Positions 25,104 to 36,315 of a stretch of DNA of 64,000 nucleotides are shown here, piece after piece. Location of the stretch: positions 1-64,000 of the forward strand of contig DAIRVG010000009.1 in NCBI GenBank assembly GCA_036802945.1, given 5' to 3'. The notes beneath the pieces are model-generated. The model did no database searches. It saw only the letters and a program-made list of their open reading frames with translations, and was not told where the DNA came from. Made by a program: the position numbers and the translations under genes. The stretch comes from Gp6-AA40 sp036802945. Lineage in GTDB: Bacteria > Acidobacteriota > Vicinamibacteria > Vicinamibacterales > UBA2999. Every line of letters begins with the position of its first letter. Position 1 is the first letter of the stretch.

Positions 25104-25928
25104 ATGCCCCTCACCCGGCGCGCGGCAATCAAGGGAATGGTCGCCACCGCAGTGGGCGCATTCACTGGGGCCGGCGCGTACGGCGTCGCGTACGAGCGTC
25201 ATCACGTCGGCCTGACTGAGGCAACACTCCCCGTATCAGGTCTGCCTCCGGCGCTTGATGGATTGCGCATCGGCCTGATTACAGACATTCATCACAGCGC
25301 GATGGTCCCAGCCGAAGATGTGCAGGCGGCCATCGATCTCATCACCACCGCGCATCCAGACCTGATCGTTCTTGGCGGCGACTACGTGACGTGGGGCGAT
25401 CGCGCGTACGTCGGACCTGTGGCGGACCTGCTCGCGCCGTTACAGGCGCCGAATGGCGTGTTCGCGATTCTCGGGAACCACGACGACGACCGCGACATGC
25501 CTGCGGCGTTGATCGCGAACCACATCGAGGTGCTGAAAGACGCCCGGACGCGGCGCGAGATCCGCGGAGAGGGCCTCGAGCTTGCAGGGATCCGATTCTG
25601 GACTCGTAAGGCATCGGAAATTGGTCGCGTGCTGCAGCGTGCGCACGATACGACAATCCTTCTGGCGCACGATCCGCGAAGGCTGGATGAGGCGGCGCAA
25701 TTCAACGTCCCGGCGGTTCTCTCAGGGCACACTCACGGTGGACAGGTCGTCCTGCCCGGCGTTGGGGCTCTCGCGCACCGGCGATTTCCGGTGCTTTCCG
25801 GTCTCGGCTCGCGTGAGAACACATCGATGTTCGTGAGTAGAGGCGTTGGGACGGTCTACGTGCCGATCAGAATCAATTGTCCGCCTGAAGTGGCGATCGT
25901 CACGTTGACGCCAAAGTCGGCGGCTTAG
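25104..25928 (+). CDS. Tat-exported metallophosphoesterase
   Basis: 274 residues. Residues 1-30 resemble a twin-arginine leader (TRRAAIKG followed by a hydrophobic Ala/Gly stretch). The calcineurin-like metal motifs are complete: LITDIHHS (D-x-H), LGGDYV (GD), LGNHDDD (GNHD) and SGHTHGGQ (GHxH). It resembles the YaeI-type phosphodiesterases that act on lipid-linked substrates; the substrate is unknown. TATACA (25091-25096) ends seven bases before the ATG, so the transcript could be leaderless. Its stop overlaps the purN stop by four bases. Confidence 0.88.
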   Translation: MPLTRRAAIKGMVATAVGAFTGAGAYGVAYERHHVGLTEATLPVSGLPPALDGLRIGLITDIHHSAMVPAEDVQAAIDLITTAHPDLIVLGGDYVTWGDRAYVGPVADLLAPLQAPNGVFAILGNHDDDRDMPAALIANHIEVLKDARTRREIRGEGLELAGIRFWTRKASEIGRVLQRAHDTTILLAHDPRRLDEAAQFNVPAVLSGHTHGGQVVLPGVGALAHRRFPVLSGLGSRENTSMFVSRGVGTVYVPIRINCPPEVAIVTLTPKSAA

Positions 25929-26530
25929 CCCCGACGAAACCGCCGCCCTTCAACCTGCCATCCCCCATCAAGAATCATCTGCGCAGCCTCGGGATACGCC
26001 CGATGCTCCTCGGCGAGGATTCGCGCGGAAAGCGATTCCGCCGTATCCCCGGGGAGGACTGGCACAGCCCGCTGCACCACGATTGGCCCGCCATCCAGTT
26101 CCGCAGTGACGAGGTGGACGGTCACGCCACTCAGCTTCACGCCATGCTCAATCGCCTGCCGCTGCGCGTCCAGGCCCGGAAAGGCGGGCAACAAAGAGGG
26201 ATGAATGTTGAGGATCGCATTCGGGAACGCATCAATGAGCGGTGTACCCACGAGTCGCATGAATCCGGCAAGGCAGACCAGACCAACCTCGCGCGCACGG
26301 AGCTCCCGCGCCAACGCACGATCGTAGTCATCTCTCGTCGGCCACGCGCGATGGGAGAGGCAAATAGCCTCGATCCCGGACGCCCGCGCTCGATCCAGAC
26401 CCGCGGCATCTTCACGGTTGGAGATGACGACCGCGATCGAGGCATCGAGCCTGCCGTCCGCGATCGCGTCGATGAGTGCTTGAAGATTGCTTCCGCGTCC
26501 CGAGATGAGAACGCCGAGTCTGCGGTTCAC
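25925..26530 (-). CDS. purN: phosphoribosylglycinamide formyltransferase
   Basis: 201 residues, GTG start overlapping the purM stop (GTGA). It formylates GAR to FGAR with 10-formyl-tetrahydrofolate, the third step of purine synthesis. Motifs: LISGRGSNLQALIDA at the N-terminus, AGFMRLV, then NIHPSLLPAFPGLDA with the catalytic Asn-Ile-His, and GVTVHLVTAELDGGPIVVQ. It is the last gene of the purine operon and converges on the phosphoesterase gene. Confidence 0.97.
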   Translation of the reverse strand: MNRRLGVLISGRGSNLQALIDAIADGRLDASIAVVISNREDAAGLDRARASGIEAICLSHRAWPTRDDYDRALARELRAREVGLVCLAGFMRLVGTPLIDAFPNAILNIHPSLLPAFPGLDAQRQAIEHGVKLSGVTVHLVTAELDGGPIVVQRAVPVLPGDTAESLSARILAEEHRAYPEAAQMILDGGWQVEGRRFRRG

Positions 26531-27564
26531 TGCAGGTTCGCGTAGCTTACGCCTGGCGGCTCGCCCGGAACGACCTCACCGATCACACGCGCGTCTCGGC
26601 CACCGCGGGCCGCAAGCTCGCCGAGGAGCGCTTCTGCCTGATCGCGGCCGGTCACGATGATCAAGCCGATTCCCATGTTGAACGTGCGCATCATGTCGTC
26701 GATCGGAATGTTGCCGTTCTGCTGAAGCCACTTGAATATCTGGGGTACCTCCCACGCGGATCCGTCGACGACCGCCGCGGTGCCGTGCGGCAGCACGCGC
26801 GGCAGATTGTCCGTAATCCCTCCGCCGGTGATGTGCGCCATCGCTTTTATGCGACCGGCGTCGAGCAAAGGCCGGATAAACGGCAAGTACGATCGGTGCG
26901 GCTCGAGCAGCGCCTCACCCACGGTTCGCGACAGTTCGGGCACGTAACTGCTCACCTTGAGCTGCAGATGCTCGAAGATGACGCGCCGAGCCAGCGAATA
27001 CCCGTTGGTATGCAGGCCAGACGAGGGGACGCCGACCAGCACATCGCCGACGGTGATGGTCCGGCCTGCAATCAGGCGTTGACGATCGACAACGCCGACG
27101 ATGAATCCGGCGAGATCGTATTCGCCGTCGTTGTAAAACCCGGGCATCTCCGCGGTTTCGCCGCCAAGCAGCGCGCACCCGTTCGCGCGGCACGCCGCGG
27201 CCATGCCGCCGATGATCGATTCGGCGACGTCTGGCAACAGCCGGCCCGTCGCGAGATAGTCGAGAAAGAACAGCGGCTCGGCCCCCTGCACGAGGATGTC
27301 GTTGACACAGTGATTGACGAGATCGGCGCCGATCGTATCGTGGCGGTTGGCGAGGAACGCGACCTTCAGCTTGGTCCCGACGCCATCGGCGCTCGAGACG
27401 AGCACTGGCTCGCGGAACTGGCCCGGCTCGAGCCGGAACAACCCGCCAAAGGAGCCGATATCGGAGAGGACGCCGCTCGTGAACGTCGAGCGAGCGAGGC
27501 CACGGATGCGGCGGACGGTTTCGTTGCCCGCGTCGATGTCGACGCCGGAAGCCTTGTAGTCCAT
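26527..27564 (-). CDS. purM: phosphoribosylformylglycinamidine cyclo-ligase (AIR synthetase)
   Basis: 345 residues from ATG 27564; the start overlaps the purF stop (ATGA), and a longer in-frame ORF would run inside purF. It converts FGAM to AIR with ATP. Motifs: DYKASGVDIDAGNETVRRI, GGLFRLE, SADGVGTKLKVA, GAEPLFFLDYLATG, LLGGETAEMPGFY and HITGGGITDNLPRVLP. The length matches the family. It is coupled on both sides, with purF upstream and purN downstream. Confidence 0.98.
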   Translation of the reverse strand: MDYKASGVDIDAGNETVRRIRGLARSTFTSGVLSDIGSFGGLFRLEPGQFREPVLVSSADGVGTKLKVAFLANRHDTIGADLVNHCVNDILVQGAEPLFFLDYLATGRLLPDVAESIIGGMAAACRANGCALLGGETAEMPGFYNDGEYDLAGFIVGVVDRQRLIAGRTITVGDVLVGVPSSGLHTNGYSLARRVIFEHLQLKVSSYVPELSRTVGEALLEPHRSYLPFIRPLLDAGRIKAMAHITGGGITDNLPRVLPHGTAAVVDGSAWEVPQIFKWLQQNGNIPIDDMMRTFNMGIGLIIVTGRDQAEALLGELAARGGRDARVIGEVVPGEPPGVSYANLQ

Positions 27565-29030
27565 CAACGAACGACGGGATCTGTGACAGCTGTCGCGTGT
27601 ATCGCCGGCTCTGGCTGTGGCGCGTCGGCGTTCAGCTTCAGCGCCAGCTGCAGGTAAGCCGTCTCGTCGCGCGGGAAGGCCACTGGGTAGACACCCGTAT
27701 AGCACGATGTGCAGTATCTCGAGCGCCCTCCTTGAACGGCACTCGTCAGCCCATCGAGGCTGAGGTATGCCACGCTGTCCGCGTCGAGGTACTTGCGTAT
27801 CTCGTCGAGCGTGTGCGTGGCGGCAATCAGTTCGGACCGACGCGGCGTGTCAATGCCGTAGAAGCAGGGAGACACCGTCGGAGGGCAGCTGATGCGCATG
27901 TGGACTTCGCGCGCGCCCGCGCTCCTCACCATCCGCACGATCTTCCGGCTGGTCGTCCCGCGCACGATCGAATCGTCCACCAGCACGACGCGCTTGCCCT
28001 CGAGGATGCTGCGGACGGGGTTGAGCTTCACGCGCACCCCAAAATGGCGGATTGACTGTTGAGGCTCGATGAACGTGCGCCCGACGTAGTGATTCCGGAT
28101 AAGGCCCATGCGCATCGGAATGGCCGACGCCTCCGCGTACCCGATGGCGGCGCAGACTCCTGAGTCAGGAATGGGGACGACCACGTCGGCGTCGACGTGC
28201 GCTTCCTGCGCGAGGGTGCGACCCAGCTGTGTCCGCACTTCGTTGACACTTTCGCCAAACACGTAGCTGTCGGGACGCGCGAAATAGACGTGCTCGAACA
28301 CGCACTGCGACTGGCGGGCCGGCCCGAATGGCTTGATCGATTTCAGGCCGCCGGCACTCGCGATCACCACCTCACCGGCCTCGACGTCGCGCACGTAGGT
28401 CGCTCCGATCAAATCGAGCGCGCAGGTTTCAGAGCAGATCACCCAGGCGTCGCCGAGCTTGCCGATTGCGAGCGGACGGAATCCGTGCGGATCACGGACG
28501 CCGATGACGCGATCCCTGGTCATCATCACGAAGGAGAAGGCGCCGCGGACCTGCGAAATGGCGTCGACGATGGCCGCCTCGACACCTTCCTGGCGCGATC
28601 GGGCGAACAGATGCACGACAACCTCGGTGTCGCTGTTCGTCTGGAAGATGGCACCGCACCGGACCAGCGCGTCGCGCAGCTCACCGGCGTTCACCAGATT
28701 GCCGTTGTGGCAGACCGCGAGCTGGCCGTGGATGCTGTCGACGACGATCGGATGCGCGTTCGCGACGAGGCTTTCGCCGGCGGTGGAATATCGCACGTGT
28801 CCCACTGCCAGGGAGCCGGGCAACTTCGCCAGCGACTCGCTGTTGAAGGCCTCGTTTACGTACCCCATCGCCTTGTGGAGGCGAATCAGCGTACCGTCCG
28901 AGGCGGCGATGCCGGCACTCTCCTGCCCCCGATGCTGCAGCGCGTACAAACCGAGGTAGGTGAGGTTCGAGGCCTCGGAGTGACCGAAGATCCCGAACAC
29001 GCCGCATTCGTCCTTGAACTTGTCGATCAT
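27564..29030 (-). CDS. purF: amidophosphoribosyltransferase
   Basis: 488 residues. It makes phosphoribosylamine from PRPP and glutamine, the committed step of purine synthesis. An eight-residue propeptide (MIDKFKDE) precedes the N-terminal nucleophile Cys9 (CGVFGIFG). The glutaminase part has LQHRGQESAGI and GHVRYSTAGES; the PRPP-binding loop reads VVLVDDSIVRGTTS. Cysteines in SCPPTVSPCFYG and YCTSCYTGVYP indicate the Bacillus-type enzyme that carries a 4Fe-4S cluster. The purL stop lies 133 bases upstream; that gap holds no gene, and I see no clear promoter in it. Confidence 0.98.
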   Translation of the reverse strand: MIDKFKDECGVFGIFGHSEASNLTYLGLYALQHRGQESAGIAASDGTLIRLHKAMGYVNEAFNSESLAKLPGSLAVGHVRYSTAGESLVANAHPIVVDSIHGQLAVCHNGNLVNAGELRDALVRCGAIFQTNSDTEVVVHLFARSRQEGVEAAIVDAISQVRGAFSFVMMTRDRVIGVRDPHGFRPLAIGKLGDAWVICSETCALDLIGATYVRDVEAGEVVIASAGGLKSIKPFGPARQSQCVFEHVYFARPDSYVFGESVNEVRTQLGRTLAQEAHVDADVVVPIPDSGVCAAIGYAEASAIPMRMGLIRNHYVGRTFIEPQQSIRHFGVRVKLNPVRSILEGKRVVLVDDSIVRGTTSRKIVRMVRSAGAREVHMRISCPPTVSPCFYGIDTPRRSELIAATHTLDEIRKYLDADSVAYLSLDGLTSAVQGGRSRYCTSCYTGVYPVAFPRDETAYLQLALKLNADAPQPEPAIHATAVTDPVVR

Positions 29031-29163
29031 TTAGTGGACCGTTCGCACTGATTGAGTACTAGTCACAACAGGCCTCCGAGCGCGATCTGCGGCCGCGACA
29101 ACGGAGCGGCCCGTTAGTAATTCGGAAGAAACATGCCACTAGAGACCTTCCCAGTGTACGGTG

Positions 29164-31400
<2,237 letters not shown>

Positions 31401-31404
<4 letters not shown>

Positions 31405-32114
31405 CTCGCCGCCGCAAACGCGCCCTGCGTCACGGCGCGCACGACCGAGTCGAAGAGGACCCGCCCGTCGGAGCTGCCGAGCGCCAGCTCGCAGGCGCGT
31501 TCCGGGTGCGGCATGAGGCCGACGACATTCCGTCGCTCGTTGCAGAGACCGGCGATGTTGCTGACCGATCCGTTTGGATTGGCGTCCTCGGTCTCGACCC
31601 CATCGGCGTTCGTATAGCGAAAGACCACCTGGCGATTCTTGTCGAGCCGCGCAACGACGTCCGGCTCCGCGTAGTAATTGCCTTCGCCGTGGGCGATCGG
31701 GATGCGGAGCACCTGCCCTGGGCGGCACGCGAGGGTGAACGGCGTGTCCGTCTGCTCGGTCTTGATCAGGACGTGCTCGCACTGAAACTTGACGCTGCGG
31801 TTCCGAAGCATCGCACCGGGAAGCATGCCCGCCTCGAGCAGCACCTGGAAGCCGTTGCAGATCCCGAGGACCGGTCCCCCGGCGTCGGCGAATTTCCTGA
31901 CCGCCGTCATGACTGGTGAAAAGCGCGCAATCGCGCCGGTCCGCAGGTAGTCGCCGTGCGCGAAACCGCCGGGCAGGATGACCGCGTCGGCGTTCCCGAG
32001 ACTCGTGTCCTTGTGCCACACATACTCCGCCTGCTGGCCGAGCACGTGCGTCGCGGCGTAGTGCGCATCGTGGTCGCAGTTGGATCCGGGGAACACAACG
32101 ACGGCGAACTTCAT
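31401..32114 (-). CDS. purQ: phosphoribosylformylglycinamidine synthase glutaminase subunit
   Basis: 237 residues. Class I glutaminase: KFAVVVFPGSNCDHD at the start, oxyanion region ILPGGFAHGDYLR, the nucleophile Cys in GICNGFQVLLEAG, and the His/Glu pair in LMPHPERACE. It supplies ammonia to PurL. Its start overlaps the purS stop (ATGA) and its stop overlaps the purL start, so all three subunits are translationally coupled. Cytoplasmic. Confidence 0.98.
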
Positions 32115-32365
32115 GCGGTCACCTCGTCGACGATCTCGATGCGATAGCTTTCGATGACGGGGTTCGACAGGAGCTTGTCGGCCGCCTCGGAGGCCAGGCG
32201 ACGCGCGTCATCCGGGCTGCGCGCGTCGACATCCAGCTCGAAGTACTTCCCCTGCCGGACATCTCTTACGGCGGCAAAGCCGAGCGTGTGCAGCGCGTCG
32301 GTCACCGTCTTCCCCTGTGGATCGAATACCGATGGTTTCAAAGTGACAAACACGCGGGCACGCAT
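32111..32365 (-). CDS. purS: phosphoribosylformylglycinamidine synthase PurS subunit
   Basis: 84 residues, the normal length. It is a small ferredoxin-like dimer that holds the PurL-PurQ complex together. The pattern VFVTLKPSVFDPQGKTVTDALHTLG, RQGKYFELDV and SNPVIESYRIEIVDE is diagnostic. The gene begins six bases after purB and its stop overlaps the purQ start. Confidence 0.97.
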   Translation of the reverse strand: MRARVFVTLKPSVFDPQGKTVTDALHTLGFAAVRDVRQGKYFELDVDARSPDDARRLASEAADKLLSNPVIESYRIEIVDEVTA

Positions 32366-32371
32366 GAAACG

Positions 32372-33712
32372 CTACCTCCCTACGGGCCTGTTGAAGCCGG
32401 CCCCCACGACTTCCGGTCGATCTTCAAATACCCGGTGAAATATCTCGTCGACGTGCTTCAACTGCTCGTCGAGATCGAAGGCGCGCTCGATCTCGGCCGG
32501 AGGAAGCACCCGAGTGACGTCGGTATCGACCAGGAGGAGCGCCTTGAAGTCGCGCGCCTCATGGAAGGCGCGCATCGCGTTGCGCTGCACCCAATCGTAG
32601 GCCTGCTCCCGTGACACACCACGGCGCGCCAGCTCCAGCAGCACGGTGCCCGAGAACACCACGCCCCGCGAGCGGTCAAGGTTTTCCTTCATGCGCTCCG
32701 GATAGACGACCATCCCGGACACGATACGGGTAAAGCGGCGCAGCATGTGATCGAGCACGGTAAAGCTGTCAGGCAGGATGACGCGCTCGACGGACGAATG
32801 CGAGATGTCGCGCTCGTGCCAGAGGGCGTTGTTCTCAAACGCGGCGCCCGCATTGGCGCGAAGCAGCCGCGCAAGGCCGACGACCTGCTCGCATCCGATC
32901 GGATTTCGCTTGTGCGGCATCGCCGACGAACCCTTCTGCCCTTTCGCAAACGGTTCCTCGACCTCGCCGATCTCCGTTTTCTGCAGTCCGCGGATTTCGA
33001 GCGCGAACTTCTCCAGCGACGAACCCGTGATCGCAAGGGCGGACAGCAGTTCCGAATGCCGATCCCGTTGAATGACCTGCGATGCCACCGGCGCCGGCTG
33101 GAGACTCAGCGTGCGGCAGACGTCGGCTTCGACGGACGGAGGGAGGTGGGCGAATGTGCCCACGGCGCCGGACAGCTTCCCGACCGCGACCGCCTCACGC
33201 GCGCGCTCGACCCGTGCCACGTCGCGCGCCAACTCCGCGTACCAGAGTGCCAGCTTCAACCCGAAGGTCATCGGCTCGGCATGCACGCCATGGGTGCGGC
33301 CAATCATCGGAGTACGGCGATGCTCGTCGGCGCGGAAGCGCACCGCCTGCATCAGCCCGTCGAGGCCTTCCAGGAGCAGGTCGCACGCGTCGCGCATCTG
33401 AAGGGCCTGCGCGGTGTCTATGACGTCGGAGGAGGTGAGACCGAAATGGAGCCACCGGGCCGAAGGGCCAACGCGCTCGGCAACTGCGGTGGTGAACGCG
33501 ATCACGTCGTGCTGCGTGACCAGTTCGATCTCCTCGATGCGGTCGATGTCGAAGGCGGCGCGGGCGCGGATGTCGTCCGCCGCTTCTTGAGGCACGATCC
33601 CGGCCCGGGCCATCGCGTCGACCGCGGCCAATTCAACCTGCAGCCAGGTTTCGTATTTCCGCTGGTCGCTCCAGATGCGACCCATTTCCGGGTGCGTGTA
33701 CCTCGGTATCAT
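32372..33712 (-). CDS. purB: adenylosuccinate lyase
   Basis: 446 residues. It cleaves SAICAR to AICAR and adenylosuccinate to AMP, releasing fumarate. Motifs: MIPRYTHPEMGRIWSD at the N-terminus, HFGLTSSDVIDTAQ, GRTHGVHAEPMTFG, and the fumarase/aspartase signature GSSAMPHKRNP. The start overlaps the M16 peptidase stop (ATGA) and purS follows after six bases, so this is the first purine gene of the operon. Confidence 0.98.
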   Translation of the reverse strand: MIPRYTHPEMGRIWSDQRKYETWLQVELAAVDAMARAGIVPQEAADDIRARAAFDIDRIEEIELVTQHDVIAFTTAVAERVGPSARWLHFGLTSSDVIDTAQALQMRDACDLLLEGLDGLMQAVRFRADEHRRTPMIGRTHGVHAEPMTFGLKLALWYAELARDVARVERAREAVAVGKLSGAVGTFAHLPPSVEADVCRTLSLQPAPVASQVIQRDRHSELLSALAITGSSLEKFALEIRGLQKTEIGEVEEPFAKGQKGSSAMPHKRNPIGCEQVVGLARLLRANAGAAFENNALWHERDISHSSVERVILPDSFTVLDHMLRRFTRIVSGMVVYPERMKENLDRSRGVVFSGTVLLELARRGVSREQAYDWVQRNAMRAFHEARDFKALLLVDTDVTRVLPPAEIERAFDLDEQLKHVDEIFHRVFEDRPEVVGAGFNRPVGR

Positions 33713-34980
33713 CCCAGCGAAAGTCGCTCCGGCGTAATCTCCAGGCCGTTGACCGCGCCCAGCACGGTCGCCGCAAGCGCGCCGTCGCGGAGCAGGTCGC
33801 GCGCCACCCGTTGCACTTCGTCCGTGGAGACCCGCTCCACGCCCTCCAGCGTTTCATCGAGGCCGAACTGTCGGTCGAAGTAGATTTCCTGCCGCGCGAG
33901 ATGCGACATTCGGCTCGACGTGCTCTCGAGATTCAGCATGAGGCTGCCCTTGAGATGATCCTTGGCGCGTCGAAGCTCCGGTTCGGGCAGGGGCTCGTCC
34001 TTCATCCGCCTCAGTTCCGCGACCACGACGTCAATCAGTTCGCCGATCGCGTGGTTGGCGCATCCGGCATAAATGGTCATCGAACCGGCATCGCGGTACG
34101 CACTGAGACCGCTGAACACCGCGTACGCCAGCCCGCGCTTCTCGCGGACATTCTGAAACAGACGCGAGCTCATCGAGCCGCCAAGGATCGTGTTGAGAAC
34201 GTAGCTCGAATACCGATCCTTGTGATCCTGCTGATAGCTGCTCGTGCCGAGGCAGACGTGACTTTGCTCGAGCTCCTTGTTGCGGATGATGATGCGGGGA
34301 ACGACACGGGGAGGCGCGTCTGACAGCTGCCAGTTTTCGCTCGGAACGGACCCGAACGCCCGCTCCACGATGTCGCGTACCTGTTGGTGCTCGATGTTGC
34401 CGACGGCGGCAATGATCATGTTCGGCGCGGTGTACACCCCGCCGAAGTATCGCCGTAGCCCCTCGACCGTCAGCGCTTCGACGGTCTCCTTCGTGCCGAG
34501 GATCGGACGGCCAAGCGGGTGGCCTTCCCAGAAACTCTCGGTAAAGAGCTCGTGGACCAGATCGTCAGGCGTGTCCTCGACCATCTTGATCTCTTCGAGT
34601 ACCACCTTCTTCTCGCGATCGATGTCGTTTTCGCTGAACGCCGGCCGCCTCACGATGTCCGAAAGGACGTCAACGGCAAGCGGGAGGTGTTCGTCGAGCA
34701 CCTTGATGTAGTAGCTCGCGTACTCCTTCGCCGTGAACGCGTCCATCTGGCCGCCGATCGAGTCGATCGTCTGCGCGATGTCCTCGGCGCTGCGGGTCGC
34801 CGTCCCTTTGAAGAGCATGTGCTCGACAAAATGCGCGATGCCGCTCTGCTCCTGCGGCTCGTGACGCGAGCCGCGGGCGAGCCACACGCCGATGCTGACG
34901 GACCTGACATGAGGCATCCGCTCGGTGAGGAGCCGGAGACCGTTAGGGAGCACGTCACGGACGATGAGTGGTTGAGTCAC
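33709..34980 (-). CDS. M16-family zinc peptidase
   Basis: 423 residues. The inverted zinc motif HxxEH is present as HFVEHMLFKGTATR near residue 50, followed by GGQMDAFTAKEYASYY. The second, inactive M16 lobe contains VCLGTSSYQQDHKDRYSS. The length fits the bacterial mitochondrial-processing-peptidase-like (PqqL/YmxG type) enzymes. The substrate is not known. It is the first gene of the run that continues into purB (ATGA overlap). A promoter with TTGCAG and TATGAT lies upstream (35098-35127), giving a leader of about 110 bases. Confidence 0.93.
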   Translation of the reverse strand: MTQPLIVRDVLPNGLRLLTERMPHVRSVSIGVWLARGSRHEPQEQSGIAHFVEHMLFKGTATRSAEDIAQTIDSIGGQMDAFTAKEYASYYIKVLDEHLPLAVDVLSDIVRRPAFSENDIDREKKVVLEEIKMVEDTPDDLVHELFTESFWEGHPLGRPILGTKETVEALTVEGLRRYFGGVYTAPNMIIAAVGNIEHQQVRDIVERAFGSVPSENWQLSDAPPRVVPRIIIRNKELEQSHVCLGTSSYQQDHKDRYSSYVLNTILGGSMSSRLFQNVREKRGLAYAVFSGLSAYRDAGSMTIYAGCANHAIGELIDVVVAELRRMKDEPLPEPELRRAKDHLKGSLMLNLESTSSRMSHLARQEIYFDRQFGLDETLEGVERVSTDEVQRVARDLLRDGALAATVLGAVNGLEITPERLSLG

Positions 34981-35097
34981 GGATGCGTTGGGAAATCAGT
35001 CGGTGCCGGGGCCCGAGCCGGTCAACACCACGACGCGGTCTCATTCACAGAGCACGCCGCAAACCGTTGACAGACAGGGAATTAGAAGAACATACGA

Positions 35098-35127
35098 ATC
35101 ATAACATGCGGCGGATTCCGGCTGCAA
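35098..35127 (-). promoter_or_regulatory. sigma70-type promoter for the M16/purine operon
   Basis: On the minus strand -35 TTGCAG (35122-35127) and -10 TATGAT (35098-35103) are separated by 18 bases. Transcription would begin near 35091 and give a leader of about 110 bases before the M16 peptidase. I see no purine riboswitch core in that leader. Confidence 0.55.
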
Positions 35128-35189
35128 TAACGAAAGGGTGCCTCATGCGTCTCGTCCACGCCGATACCCCCGTTGCGGCATGTTCGATT

Positions 35190-35198
35190 TGCTAGAAT
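35190..35198 (+). promoter_or_regulatory. extended -10 promoter for rlmN
   Basis: TGCTAGAAT at 35190-35198 is an extended -10 element; no good -35 exists at 16-18 bases. Transcription would begin near 35205, about 30 bases before the rlmN ATG. It is divergent from the purine-operon promoter in the same 255-base gap. Confidence 0.45.
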
Positions 35199-35235
35199 CG
35201 AATGCTCGCATCTTCCACGAAATGCGGGACATAGC

Positions 35236-36315
35236 ATGAGCACCGCGCCATTGGATCTTGCTGAGCTCGAAATTCTCGAGCTGGAAGCTGCCCTCGAAGC
35301 AAAAGGCGGCGAGCGCTTCCACGCGCGACAGGTCTACCGCTGGATCTACAAACGCGGCGTCGTTGATTTCGAGCGAATGACCGATCTCTCGAAGGGTCTG
35401 CGCTTACAGCTTGCCTCTGAATTCATGCTTACCACGCCGGTTGTCATGTCGGAGAGCCGGTCGATCGACGGCACGCGTAAATTCGTGCTCGAACTCGCGG
35501 ACGGTCGCCGTATTGAGGCTGTGTTCATCCCCGACACGCCCGCAATGACGTTCTGCATCTCGACGCAGGTCGGATGCGCCATGGGTTGCGGCTTCTGCCT
35601 GACGGGGAAGATGGGGCTGGTTCGCAATCTGACGGCCGGTGAAATCGCAGGTCAGGTTCGCGTCCTGGCCCAGGCCACTGGTCTGCTCGATCGTCCGTTC
35701 AATATCGTCCTCATGGGGATGGGCGAGCCGCTGCACAACTACGACAACACGATGAAGGCGCTCCGCATCCTTCATGCAGAGGAGGGCCTCGCTGTGTCGC
35801 CCAGGCGTGTCACGTTGTCGACGGTCGGGATTGTTCCCGGATTGCAGCGTCTGGCGCACGAGCCACTGATGCCGAACCTCGCGATTTCGCTGCACGCGAC
35901 GACCGACGAGCAGCGGACGGAGCTCGTGCCGCCCAATCGGAAGTATCCGCTGGCCGAGATCCTCGAGACGTGCCGACGGTTCCCGTTGAAGAAGCGAAGC
36001 CGCATCACGTTCGAATACGTGATGCTCAGCGGCGTCAACGACACACCGGAAGATGCGCGTCGGCTCGCGCGCCTGCTGTCCGGGATCAAGTCCAAGGTCA
36101 ACTTGATTCCGCTGAACCCCGCGCCAGGCATTCCGTACGAGCGGCCTTCTGATGAACGAATCGATCGATTCGCTCAGATCCTGGCCGACCGTCACCTGAC
36201 CGTCTCGGTGCGTAAGAGCCGCGGGCGCGATATCCGCGCGGCGTGTGGTCAATTGATTGTCGAAGGGGGCGTCAAGAAATCGGCCGCGCAGCAGATGGCG
36301 CTCTTAATGGGTTAG
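35236..36315 (+). CDS. rlmN: dual-specificity 23S rRNA/tRNA adenine-C2 methyltransferase
   Basis: 359 residues from ATG 35236; an earlier in-frame start lacks family similarity. It is a radical-SAM enzyme that methylates A2503 of 23S rRNA and A37 of some tRNAs. The iron-sulfur motif reads CAMGCGFCLTG (CxxxCxxC). Other motifs: GMGEPLHNYDN, SLHATTDEQR, and the late Cys in DIRAACGQL that forms the methyl-transfer intermediate. The N-terminal HhH-like region contains FHARQVYRWIYKRG. It converges on mtaB with a 12-base overlap. Confidence 0.97.
   Translation: MSTAPLDLAELEILELEAALEAKGGERFHARQVYRWIYKRGVVDFERMTDLSKGLRLQLASEFMLTTPVVMSESRSIDGTRKFVLELADGRRIEAVFIPDTPAMTFCISTQVGCAMGCGFCLTGKMGLVRNLTAGEIAGQVRVLAQATGLLDRPFNIVLMGMGEPLHNYDNTMKALRILHAEEGLAVSPRRVTLSTVGIVPGLQRLAHEPLMPNLAISLHATTDEQRTELVPPNRKYPLAEILETCRRFPLKKRSRITFEYVMLSGVNDTPEDARRLARLLSGIKSKVNLIPLNPAPGIPYERPSDERIDRFAQILADRHLTVSVRKSRGRDIRAACGQLIVEGGVKKSAAQQMALLMG

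Noticed and set aside
31405..32019. Long N-terminal extension of PurL
   Set aside because: The extension runs across purQ. The ATG at 31404 overlaps the purQ stop and begins the known PurL N-terminal pattern.
34981..35090. Purine riboswitch in the leader of the M16/purine operon
   Set aside because: The roughly 110-base leader lacks the conserved purine-riboswitch core and its paired loops.
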